Shown: in pieces, positions 9,244 through 18,219 of the stretch | Layout: every line of letters begins with the position of its first letter | Numbering within the stretch: the first letter of the stretch is position 1 | NCBI GenBank assembly: GCA_030849075.1 | Contig: JASAOO010003443.1 | Span: forward strand, 1 to 63,536 | Length of the DNA: 63,536 bases | Direction of reading: 5' to 3' | From: Zelonia costaricensis | Taxonomy: Eukaryota > Euglenozoa > Kinetoplastea > Trypanosomatida > Trypanosomatidae | Position numbers and translations under genes: made by a program | The notes under the pieces: model-generated | Seen by the model: only the letters and a program-made list of their open reading frames with translations | Database searches by the model: none | Told to the model about the DNA's origin: nothing

Positions 9244-11645
9244 CAAGCGACTGAGAGGGCTCAAGGAGCAAAAGTGAAGTCCCGTCCGGCTCGGTGACGA
9301 AAGTGAAGCCCACGTAGCGCCCATTAACCCCTCCCTCCCTCCCTCGTTCATCGCACGAGCAGTTGGGCCGTTTTGACGTAGGAACTCCGCCGCGCTCTGC
9401 TCCTGCATCGCCCTCTCTGCATCAGCACATGAAGCGCCGTCGCCGACACCGGCACTAGAGATGTCTCCGTGGTGGTGCAGCCCACCGTTTGCACCCACCC
9501 ACTGTCCTTCTCTTGTGTACATGTGCTCCCTGGAAACGCTGTTATTCGCTCTCCATTCACCTTTGTCTCTCCCCTCCCCATTTGTCTCTCTGTCACTCGC
9601 GTTTCTGCCGCCAACGCCCCCTTCCCCCCTCCCCTCCCACCTCCCTCGTTGACGCTGCCACACACGACTCTCCGCAAGAGGTAGCAGCTAGTTACCGTAT
9701 ACGGCGCATCTCATACGCGCGTATTCTCTCTCACTCACAAAAACAGAAAGCCACCTGCTTCTTACCGCGCCTGCCATCTCTCTCTTCTTTTTTTTCTCTT
9801 GTCTCCGAGCCCCTCAAGCCGCCTCGTGCACGCTCCTCCTCATCCTCCCCGCCTCGAACTCGCCGGAATCGCTTCGAACTCTGTCCCCAGGCCTCCCCCC
9901 CCCCTCCCTTCCCTTTGGGCCACCTTGAACAGCGTAGAGCTGGCGCCGTGCTGTGGTTTTTTCTCTCTGCGTGTGTGTGAGTGTGTATTGGGGGCGCCTC
10001 CAGTGCAGCCGCCGCTTCGCCAGCTGATCAGAACTTGCAAACAACTAAGAAAACACAAAGAGACGCGGCAGCGCGAGGCCAGTAGATCTGTTCCGTGTGC
10101 GCGCTTGTGTTTTTTTAGCTTGTTTTGTTTCATCTCACCCCTGCTCACCACCACACCTGACGCGTGGAGTGGTTCCCCCGCTTCCTCGCCGCTTCCGGCC
10201 TGGTCTCCGCTCGACCACCTCGTCGCTTGGGTTCCTTTCCCTCCGCTGCTTTTGTCCCCGATTTGTCTCGCCCTCCTTCTCTCCTTTTTTTCTTTTACCG
10301 ACGCCTGTGGGTTACTATTCATCTCTTCCCGAGTCTTTGCCATCAAAACGCCTCCTTGCTCTTCTGCCCGCCTACCGCGACTCCCACCTTGCTGCGCCGG
10401 AGCCACCAGAAAGCACGTCCGCCGTCGTGGACGCAGCCATTTGCCCTACCATTCCTCACCGTTGTGTCCCTTCCCCTTTTTCTTTTCCGCTTTCTGTCGA
10501 CCCCGGTAGCCTGCGAGTGCACAAGAATCCGTAAACGAAAAAAAAGAATACGCGTCCCATCGCCCTCCTCTCTCTTTCCCCTCTCACACGCACGCTCTCC
10601 GTCTCACAAGTCTTACTCGCGTTTGCGCGCTTACAGCGTGGCCGTAGACGGTGAGTTCGGTGTCGCCCTACCGGCACGGCAGCCGCTGACGTACTCATCA
10701 TTCTTTTTCGTTTCGTTTCCGAGTATTCGTGCCGCCTTCCTCACCTGCCAGGTTTGTTGGTATTGCAGTTGTGATCCTTCCTCTGCTTCTGTGTTTCTTC
10801 TCCCACGCTGAGTGTGCCTTTCTTTGTGTTCCACGCGTCTGCTCGCTTCCTCTTCTTCCTGTTGTTCCTCCCTTGCCGCCTTCCGCCTTCCGCCTTCCCC
10901 TCCCCCCTCCCTCCTCTCGCACGCTCCATCAGTGCGCCAAATCCGCGCGCACCCAGTCACCTCACCGCCTCCGTGCACGTTCGCGTGCGTCTGTTGTTTT
11001 TTCTCTTCCTCCTCCCCGCCCCCTTCTCTCTCTCTGTGTTTGCGTGGCTATAATTCGCTTCTCGTGCGCGCCGTTTGCTTTCCCCCTCTTCGACTGTGTC
11101 TCCGTCCCCGTCCACTATCGCTGCTCCCCACCGCTCCTCTTCCCCCCCCCCTCCTCGTCCTCCTTCTCTGCCTCGCATATCGGCTACCCTTTCCGAAGCC
11201 GTCGAAGCGCCTGTGAGTTTGTGTGCCCCGGCGTGCTCGCTTTGCTGAGCGGGCATCGCCGGCTTTCCTGCGGGGAATTCGGAGCGCGTTTTCTCGCTTG
11301 GCTCTTTTCCTTCTTTTTTTTTTTGCGTGAGTGTGCCATCTCTCGCGATTTTGAGTCCTGCCGCTGCTCAACGTGTTTGGCAGCAGCAGCAGCCCACTAC
11401 GTCTACTCCCTCGCCGTTCCTCACTCCCGCTCGTGGACTGCACTCGTGTATCAACACTTCCTTTCCACCGCCGCCCCGCTGACAGTCCTGTCCTCTCCCC
11501 CCCTCCCCCTCCCCGCTCCCCCGCACTCTTCCTTGTAGGTCAGCACGTTAGCCTCTCTTGGTTGCCCCTTCTCCTCCTCCCCCCTCCCCGTTTCCGTACG
11601 AGTCGTTCAGCCTCGTTTCGTCTGTGTGCGTTCATCTGCGTGTGC

Positions 11646-11666
11646 GTGTGTGTGTGTGTGTGTGTG
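11646..11666. repeat. (GT)n microsatellite
   Basis: A pure GT-dinucleotide run in non-coding sequence. Confidence 0.95.
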
Positions 11667-12061
11667 CACTAACTCCTGTTGGCTTGCACGATCGTTGACC
11701 AGCTCCCCCCTTCTCTCTCTCTTTACTTCCCGGCATCGGGCAATCGCCGCACCCCTCTTTCCCATTCTGTGGTGTACCCTTCAGCCTGAGCCCTGCGCAC
11801 TGTGCTCTGTTCGCTTCTCTCTTGGTGTTCGTGCTGGCTTTCTTCTCTTCTTGCGCGTGGCCTGAGCCTGTGTCGCTGCTCCGGCGTAGAGTCGTTGACG
11901 TGTGTGGATCCATTGGGTGTGGGACAGGACGGCAATCTGCCGTGCACCGAGAAACGCAGTGCGGTCGTTGTTCTCCCGAGCTTTGAGCTCTTCCGAGACG
12001 TCGCCTACGGTGCGACTCCCTTCCCATCCACCCCCTGCATTCGCTCATTTGCGTCGTCGTG

Positions 12062-12107
12062 TGTGCACCCACAGTGGTGGAGGTGCACGGCTTGTTCGTC
12101 TACACAG
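12062..12107 (+). promoter_or_regulatory. Probable trans-splice acceptors of the 2H gene
   Basis: There are two candidate AGs, at 12073-12074 and 12106-12107; a T/C-rich stretch precedes the second. No ATG occurs between 12107 and the ATG at 12167, which supports that start. Confidence 0.5.
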
Positions 12108-12166
12108 GTGTCCCACATTCTTCTCTCCTCATTTTTGACCGCTGCGACCCTGCCTCGACACGCGCC

Positions 12167-12877
12167 ATGTCGCTCCTCGCCATCAACGTGTGCCTTATCA
12201 GCTCCGGCTTCGACACGGTCGCGCTGCCGCTGTCCTCAACGCTGTGCCCGGTCGACGTGGAGGACGAAGGGGACGACGCGTTGCTGTGCTACGGGCTGGC
12301 CCCACTGACGGAGAAGAAGTCGCGTCGTGGGTACGGCTACGCGCACTGCACGGTGATGCAGCTGTGCGTTCGCGCGCTGGACCTCAAGGCGGTGCGGGGG
12401 ATTGTGCGGCAGACCTGGGTGAAGTTCCGCAGCCACGTGCTCGAGGCGAAGGAGTCGCTCCTGCTCACCGGCGTCGCGGACGGCCCCGTCTTCTCAACGA
12501 CCAGCGACGGCCGCACGGTGCGCCTGCCCAACATCACGGTGGAGCGCAGCACCGACCTCATGTGGCTGCACGAAACGATCGTGCGCGAGCTCGGCGAGTA
12601 CCACGTCAAGGTCGGCTCCGAGGACGTTGCCAAGTCGGCCTTCCACAAGAAGTTCCCGGCAGACGGCAACAATACCACACCGGAGTGGATGCTCTCCTTC
12701 ATCAGCAAGTACTCGCACGAGAACTACGCCCCGCACATCACCCTCGGCGCCTGCACCGAGGAAAACGTCGCGGCGCTGTCGTTTCTGCAGAAGACCGAGA
12801 TTCCGTGGCGCGAGTGCCGGCTCGTTGTGAGTCACATGGGCAACTTCTGCTCGTGCTTTGACCTCCTCGACTCCTGA
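12167..12877 (+). CDS. 2H phosphoesterase-superfamily protein (236 aa)
   Basis: The protein carries the paired H-x-T/S signature of the 2H superfamily (LigT, cyclic phosphodiesterases, AKAP7/USB1 relatives): H60-C-T62 in GYGYAHCTVMQL and H190-I-T192 in YAPHITLGAC. The two motifs are about 130 residues apart, each in a hydrophobic strand context, as expected for a bilobal 2H fold. In this superfamily the two histidines act on 2',3'-cyclic or 2'-5' phosphodiester bonds in RNA or nucleotides; the substrate here is unknown. The N-terminus (SLLAINVCLIS) fits the first core strand. The frame stays open 36 codons upstream, but the ATG at 12167 is the first ATG after the acceptors. No targeting signal is seen. 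Confidence 0.92.
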   Translation: MSLLAINVCLISSGFDTVALPLSSTLCPVDVEDEGDDALLCYGLAPLTEKKSRRGYGYAHCTVMQLCVRALDLKAVRGIVRQTWVKFRSHVLEAKESLLLTGVADGPVFSTTSDGRTVRLPNITVERSTDLMWLHETIVRELGEYHVKVGSEDVAKSAFHKKFPADGNNTTPEWMLSFISKYSHENYAPHITLGACTEENVAALSFLQKTEIPWRECRLVVSHMGNFCSCFDLLDS

Positions 12878-14049
12878 GGCGCGCGGAGGATGGCGTAAGC
12901 CCGCGACAGCACAGTCAGGGCACGGTACCGCCCGTCGTTTGACCTTTCCGCTGTGCTGCGATCTGTTCAGCGTGCACCTTCCACGCGTGGACCTCAGCTT
13001 CCTTGCCGTCGGCCCCATCGTGGGCGTGGCATCGCAGCGCCACCTTCTCCGTCACTTCCCTCTCGGTCCCACAGATGTTCTTCTTGTTCGTTTTGTTTCA
13101 TCGTGCGTTTGCGTCCTTCTCTTCTTCTTCCTCGTTGGCGTGTGGATTCGGTGTAGCTGGACGCGATTTCGAGCGACTTTTAATGCGGCCTGCACCCTCC
13201 CGGCGTGTGTGGCGGGCGGGGTCAGTTCTTGGTTCGCTTTTGTTTTTATCGCTCTTTTGTACGCCCGTTTTGTGTGTTTGCGTGTTTACCTGTTTGTGTG
13301 TCTTGTGTGTCTTGATCGCCCGCCTGTTGCGCCTCACCTCCACGTTGCTTACCAAAGTGCCTTCCTTCTTGTAATGCTGGCCCTCGCCACGGCTCTCCCG
13401 TAACCGCGCTCCGATATAAGTTACCCTTCACCATCACCCACACAAAGGAGCGGACATCAAACGACCTAGACGTGTCTGTCACACCGCGGCGCGGCTCCAT
13501 GGCCACGTCGCACCACCGCGAAGCTGCCTCACGCAGCCCTCACACACAGGTGTGTCGACACCACCTGTACCCTCGCCCGGCACACTCGTGGATGGAGCCG
13601 CGTCGTCTTCCTCGGTCGACTACGAGTCTGCATGTGTGTTCGTGGTTGTGTCCCTCCACTGCTCCCTCCCGGTCCCTCTTGCCGCCGCCTGGCGTGTGGC
13701 CTTCCGCGCATCGTCAACCACATCAAAACAACCACAAAAAAGCAGCTCGGACAGCTCACTTCGGCAACGCCACGTGCCATACACAAACACGCCGTCGTTC
13801 TCTGTACCTCATTATTCCCCCACCTGTGCCCTTTATATTCTGTTTGCTCACCTTGCCTCGTGTGGGTTGACGTTTCCTCTCACTCGCTCCCACCTCCCTC
13901 GCCTCCATCTGCGCGCGCTTTTTGCGTAGGGCAGACTTGCTTGCACCAAGGCCTTGAGAGCACCGAGTCGCCTCGGGCCTGGCTGTTTTTTGCCCTGTCG
14001 AACGCTCACCGCCGCGCACGCACTCGCACACACCACAAACAGCGGGACA
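12878..14049 (+). other. Intergenic region, UTRs only
   Basis: This is the 3' UTR of the 2H gene and the 5' region of the SWEET gene. It is T/C-rich on the + strand, and no further gene is supported. Confidence 0.7.
13874..13929 (+). promoter_or_regulatory. Probable trans-splice acceptor of the SWEET gene
   Basis: A long C/T tract ends in GTAG with AG at 13928-13929. The 120-nt stretch from there to the ATG at 14050 contains no other ATG. A second AG at 14041-14042 would leave only 7 nt of 5' UTR. Confidence 0.6.
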
Positions 14050-14769
14050 ATGAGCATTTTTCTCCAGATCATCTCCGTCTCCGCGACGGTGGCGTCGCTG
14101 TGCATGGTCGCCTCGCCGGTCATCACCGTCAACAGCATGCGGGCCGCGAACTCGGTGGGTGTCATGACCATCACCTTTTTCTGCGCACAGTTCCTCAACT
14201 GTAATGTCTGGGCCATGTACGGCGTGCAGACCGTGGCCTACCCGGTCATTATCTGCAACGTCATCGGGTGCGCCATCGCCGCATACTGCATCCTCACCTT
14301 CCTGACGGTCGCCCGCCTGGAGGAGAAGTCGGGGCGCATCCTGAAGGCGACAACGTACCGCGCCTCCCTGCGCGCTGCCATGCTGACGACGTTCCTGATC
14401 ATCGGCATCATGCTGCTCATCATGTACCTCATGAACTTCGTCAGCCACAGCTTCTCGGCGCAGCTGAACGGCATCCTTGGCGGGTGCTGCGGTGTGTTCA
14501 TGCTGAGCTCGCCCCTCGGCATGGCGAAGGACATCATCAAGAACAAGAACGCCGAGCCGCTGCAGCCCATCACCGTCATTTTTGCGACCTTCAACAGCGT
14601 GCTGTGGACCCTGTACGGCCTGCTGATCATGGACATGTACATCACGGTGCCGAACACACTGTGCACCCTCGCGTGCCTCTTCCAGATCTTCCTGCTCGTC
14701 CGCTACGGCCGCCGCCCGTCGCAGCAGATGGAGGTGATGGAGGCGCTCGCGCCCGTTCCAATCGACTAG
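14050..14769 (+). CDS. SWEET (MtN3/saliva) sugar transporter (239 aa)
   Basis: This is a small, very hydrophobic protein with seven predicted membrane segments. They are arranged as two MtN3 three-helix bundles (about residues 5-92 and 115-210) joined by a linker helix. The second repeat has the typical SWEET string SSPLGMAKDIIKNKNAEPL followed by FNSVLWTLYG, and the first has the matching ASPVITV...FCAQFLNCNVWAMYG. SWEETs are facilitative, bidirectional mono- or disaccharide carriers in the plasma or organelle membrane; the substrate cannot be read from sequence. The length is normal for a eukaryotic SWEET without a long C-tail. It is the last gene of the + strand cluster. Confidence 0.95.
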   Translation: MSIFLQIISVSATVASLCMVASPVITVNSMRAANSVGVMTITFFCAQFLNCNVWAMYGVQTVAYPVIICNVIGCAIAAYCILTFLTVARLEEKSGRILKATTYRASLRAAMLTTFLIIGIMLLIMYLMNFVSHSFSAQLNGILGGCCGVFMLSSPLGMAKDIIKNKNAEPLQPITVIFATFNSVLWTLYGLLIMDMYITVPNTLCTLACLFQIFLLVRYGRRPSQQMEVMEALAPVPID

Positions 14770-15690
14770 ACACGCGCCTGCGGGCCTGTCTGCACACGTG
14801 TTTCGGTAGCGTCTTCCCCCTCCCGCCTTCCCCACACCACCCCATCACCCCCTCTGCTGGAGAAGAAGAGTCGCGATGAGTTTTCAATATACACGCACAC
14901 CCGCCCTTGTGCCTCGCCTATTTCCACCCCCACTTCCATTGACGCTGTCCGTCGCCGCGGTGCCCGCGATCTCCTCTTCTTCTTTTCCGCCCCCCCCCCC
15001 CACTATCCTCCCACACTGCCGGCTCTCCTCCAGTGTGTTGGGTTCTTGTTCATCGTCACTTCGTTGGACCTGTTTGTACCCGTACCCGCCGCCCTGTGAA
15101 CACCCCTGTGTAGAAGGGTGTGTGCGCATGTGGGGCTGAATGGCTAGGCGAATGCACCGCAGGCCCCGGTGTGGCCGCTCCGAGGGCCCCGGCTTGTGTG
15201 GTGCACACATGTTGTTGCGGTATTGCTGCCCGACCTTGTCCGTGCGCCAAAGCTGTTGAAAGTGGAGGAGCTAAAAACAAAGCACACAAAGCGAGAGCGG
15301 GGCGCGCGGGGGTGAGGCGAGAGGTGGAGTCGAGATGTAGTTCACCCGCATACCGGTGTCGGGAGGGAAAGCACCCCCCACGGGCGCTCGCGACATCGCC
15401 AGCGAATGAAATGCGCCAGCCGCTTTTTTCCATTGTCAACACGGCCGCCTACTTCCTCTGCCTTGTTGCGTTTTCTTCTTTGGTCCCGCGCCGCTTCCGG
15501 GGCGGCGCGGCGCCTGGGCCGTGGGCCACCGCGGAGGGCCCCGCGTGGGGGCGGGCGGAGGCGCCGGCGCCGGGGCTGGGCCGGCGGGGAGAGGGGGCGC
15601 CGGGATAGTTTACATCGGAGGGGGGGGGCATCACAGTCAAGCTCAAGAAGAAAAAAAAGGGACCAGCGGGTGCAGCAGCCACCACGTGTC
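14770..15690. other. Convergent strand-switch region
   Basis: The + strand and - strand clusters meet here, so this is the likely RNA polymerase II termination zone, which in Leishmania is typically marked by base J. C/T-rich sequence on the + strand gives way to G/A-rich sequence at about 15060-15240. A block at about 15490-15610 is almost purely G and C. No tRNA A/B-box pair or other RNA gene was found. Confidence 0.85.
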
Positions 15691-16653
15691 TCACACGCGC
15701 ACCGGGTCGCGGTGTGTGGGCGGGTGCACTGCGGGGACGTAGATGGCGTCGTCATCCTCGTCCCCGTCCTCGTCCACACTCGCCGCCGCCGTGGGGGGTG
15801 CTGCGGCGCCGGCATGTGCGAGGTAGTAGGCGGTGGGCCGCGTTTCGGGCCCGTTGCGCTGCCGCGCCTCCCGCTGCGCCGCCTGAACGCCACCAAAGTA
15901 CGCGAACTGCTCCCGCGCCTCGTCCGCGGCGCGGGCGTGCTGGGCGGCGCGGACCTCCGCCTCGGCGCTGGCGCCGCCCGCCACGAACGCCTCGGCCCGC
16001 TCGCGCTCGTCGGGGAAGACGGGGTAGTCGTCGAGGAAGCGCAGTGCGGAGAAGGCGGCGATGGTGCGCTTGCGGTGCTGCGGCGCGCTGCGGCACACGT
16101 CGTTGCCGCGCAGCAGCAGCGTCCGCAGCGTGCCGCGGTGACTGCGCAGACACGCGCCGGTCTTCTCCGCATCGGCGATGCAGTTGTTGGCGACGTCGAG
16201 GGACAGCAGCTGCGTGAGCCCTTCCACGCCGGCGAGCCCTAGCAGTCGGTTATGGCTCGCCAGGAGGGTCTGCAGCTGCGGGGCTGCCGTGTCGAGGCCT
16301 GCGAGCGATGCGATGTGGTTGTGGGCCACGTCGAGGGTGTGCAGAGACGGCAGCGGGGGTAGCGAGTCGAGGCTCGCCAGCGCGTTGCACGACACGTACA
16401 GGGAGTCGAGCCGGGTGAGCGGCGCCAGCCCGGAAAGGTCGCTGAGCGCGTTGTGGTCAATGTACAACACGACGCAGCCCGTGAAGGCGGCAAGGTCGTT
16501 GAGCGCGGCAAAGCCGAGGTGGTGCAGGTAGAGTCTCTCGTTCAGCTCCGGCGTCGAGTAGCCGTTGTGCCGCTTGCACTGCTGCAGAATGACCGACTCC
16601 GTCATGGTCGTCGCCGACCCGTCGTCGCCGCGGCCGCGCTGCTGGGCCTCCAT
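15691..16653 (-). CDS. DNAAF1: Dynein axonemal assembly factor 1 (LRRC50/ODA7) homologue, 320 aa
   Basis: This is a cytoplasmic factor that helps pre-assemble outer (and some inner) dynein arms before they enter the flagellum. The N-terminal signature MTES..LQQCKRHNGYSTPELN..LYLHHLGF (from residue 17) matches DNAAF1 proteins. About five SDS22-type leucine-rich repeats follow (about 45-185). The repeat cap contains NDVCRSAPQHRKR and then LRFLDDYPVFPDERERAEAF, which is diagnostic of this family. The C-terminus is a short charged helix plus an acidic tail, so the protein is much shorter than the vertebrate form but has the full conserved core. The start at 16653 lies 10 nt after a splice acceptor; a second ATG (16605) sits right at the conserved block. 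It is the last gene of the - strand cluster. Confidence 0.93.
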   Translation of the reverse strand: MEAQQRGRGDDGSATTMTESVILQQCKRHNGYSTPELNERLYLHHLGFAALNDLAAFTGCVVLYIDHNALSDLSGLAPLTRLDSLYVSCNALASLDSLPPLPSLHTLDVAHNHIASLAGLDTAAPQLQTLLASHNRLLGLAGVEGLTQLLSLDVANNCIADAEKTGACLRSHRGTLRTLLLRGNDVCRSAPQHRKRTIAAFSALRFLDDYPVFPDERERAEAFVAGGASAEAEVRAAQHARAADEAREQFAYFGGVQAAQREARQRNGPETRPTAYYLAHAGAAAPPTAAASVDEDGDEDDDAIYVPAVHPPTHRDPVRV

Positions 16654-17074
16654 GAGAGCCGGGCTACCAAAAAACAAAGAAAACAGGTGAAGGGAGGGCA
16701 GAGCAAGCCGGAGCTCCACGTTTGTGTACAGCGCTCTTGTGCTCGAAACGCGCGCCGGTGCTGGGCAGTAGCAGGACGAGAAGAGAATCAGGTAGGCAGA
16801 GAGGGTGGGGTGTGGGGACAGGGGAGCAGCTCACAGACTTGCGCCTGCGCCTTTGTCATGGCAAACGACGCAGAGGGGCTGACGCATCGTGGGCGCATTC
16901 ACTGGCTTCTTGATCTCTACGTTTTGCTTGCTTGCTTTCCCATTACCTGAGCGCACCTTTACTCGGACGGTTTTAACTGACCTGGCACGGCGTCGCCATC
17001 GTGACCTTCTCCAAAGAGGCAAACCCTGCGAGCGCTCGCGCTCGCACAGAGCGGGAGACACCGCCTTGCAGACG
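16654..17074 (-). other. Intergenic region, UTRs only
   Basis: About 420 bp between the exosome-subunit stop and the DNAAF1 start. It holds a pyrimidine tract on the - strand just upstream of DNAAF1 and no gene. Confidence 0.75.
16664..16690 (-). promoter_or_regulatory. Probable trans-splice acceptor of DNAAF1
   Basis: On the - strand a T-rich tract ends in GTAG with AG at 16665-16664. The 5' UTR would be only 10 nt. This site removes the upstream in-frame extension. Confidence 0.6.
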
Positions 17075-17752
17075 CTAGGCAAGCTGGCTGCGGATCTGCT
17101 CGAGCAGCGGCGCTTTGCGCACCTGCATTCCCTTCACCGCGGCGAGAACGAGCTGGCTGATCGTCGCCGGCTCGCACGCGCCCTGGTGACAGCAGTAGTA
17201 GAGGCCGCCCAGGGAGAGACCACTGCACACCACCACGCCCGCCGTCGCCGTCGCCTCCTCGTCGCGCGTCAGGTCCACAACAATCGCGCCGTCGTGCCGC
17301 AGCGCAGCGCTGCATGCGGTGAACGTGTCGTACACCTCGATCCCACCAGCGGTGAGGGCGGCGCAGAGGGCCGTCGCCGCGGCGTCCCAGGCGGCGCCGT
17401 CGTCGTGGACGATTTCGATCAGCACCTCAACCAGCAGCTGCGGAATGCGGTCCAGCACGACGACCTGCTCGGCCACCCCCTCCAGCGCCAGTGCCATGTC
17501 CCGCTCACTCGAGTTGTCCAGGCTGCTCTGCGAGGCCGCCGCGGAGGCGCTGCCGCGGTGCACCTGGCAGCTGACCCGGCCGCGCGTGCCACGGTACTCC
17601 TGCACGAGCTGTTGCGGAGGCCGCACGCCGCACAGCACACGCGTCTGCCCAATCTCAACGCACGCGCTGCTGTGGCAGTTTGCGAGCACGTTCGTGGCAA
17701 CGTGGATGGCGCGAACCGCCTCCAGTGCCTCGCGACCGTCTGCCCGCTTCAT
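17075..17752 (-). CDS. RNase PH-domain exosome core subunit (225 aa)
   Basis: A single RNase PH fold of the size used in the six-membered ring of the eukaryotic exosome, which degrades and trims RNA in nucleus and cytoplasm. The start MKRADGREALEAVR corresponds to the conserved R-x-DGR opening. VEIGQTRVLCGVRPP is the usual strand-turn after it. The DDGAAWDAAATALCAALTAGGIEVYD segment and VVDLTRDEE match the second half of the RRP41/MTR3/RRP46 group. Trypanosomatids have several subunits of this group and I cannot say which one this is. The ring subunits of eukaryotic exosomes are generally catalytically inactive, so a structural role is likely. The start is the first ATG after a good acceptor at 17811-17812. 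Confidence 0.92.
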   Translation of the reverse strand: MKRADGREALEAVRAIHVATNVLANCHSSACVEIGQTRVLCGVRPPQQLVQEYRGTRGRVSCQVHRGSASAAASQSSLDNSSERDMALALEGVAEQVVVLDRIPQLLVEVLIEIVHDDGAAWDAAATALCAALTAGGIEVYDTFTACSAALRHDGAIVVDLTRDEEATATAGVVVCSGLSLGGLYYCCHQGACEPATISQLVLAAVKGMQVRKAPLLEQIRSQLA

Positions 17753-18219
17753 GGTTCAACACGAGGTGTGCGCGGAGCGAAATGCAGCCAAGCTCTTCAG
17801 CAAAGCGTTACTGCGGAGAGGCGCAACAAAGCAATTGTGCAAGATTCAACGTACAGTTTAGAGGAGAGAGAGGAAAGTGTGAGGAGGGAGGAACGCACGT
17901 TTGCGGTATCGATACCCGACGGGGCCGCGGTGAGCACACTCGCAACGCGCACACAGAGTGGCTTGCTCGTCTTCAGCGATTTGCTCGTTTTCTTGTCTTT
18001 CCCTCCAGCGCTCGGCAGCGCAACCGAGGACGACACAGGCAAAATCAGCGCGCGAGGAGACCGAGAAGTGAATTGGGGCGCAGCTATTCCAACTGCAAAC
18101 CAGAAAACAAAGAACATGAGAGCGGGGGCCTCGGTGAAGCCCCGGGGCAAGAGGGCGTGGCATCGACGCGCCGACACACAAGCCCGCCACGACATGCCGC
18201 CACAGCTCGCTCGCCTCGA
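17753..18219 (-). other. Intergenic region, UTRs only
   Basis: 467 bp between VPS8 and the exosome subunit. It is G/A-rich on the + strand (pyrimidine-rich in the sense direction), and no gene is seen. Confidence 0.75.
17811..17880 (-). promoter_or_regulatory. Probable trans-splice acceptor of the exosome-subunit gene
   Basis: On the - strand a C/T-rich stretch is followed by a second short tract ending in CGCAG, with AG at 17812-17811. The 58-nt leader has no ATG before 17752. Confidence 0.55.

Larger units (their letters stand above)
8476..12166 (+). other. Intergenic region of 3.7 kb, UTRs only
   Basis: The stretch is strongly C/T-rich on the + strand, with a CA microsatellite (9215-9243), a GT microsatellite (11646-11666) and many tract-plus-AG sites. 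Long open frames, such as 10729-11538, translate to Pro/Ser/Leu/Cys-rich low-complexity sequence and lack ATG starts, so I do not call them. It most likely holds a long 3' UTR of the upstream gene plus the 5' region of the 2H gene. Confidence 0.65.

Noticed and set aside
10729..11538. 269-residue open frame on the + strand in the 3.7-kb gap
   Set aside because: It has no ATG at the frame start, is Pro/Ser/Leu/Cys-rich from C/T tracts and has no domain.
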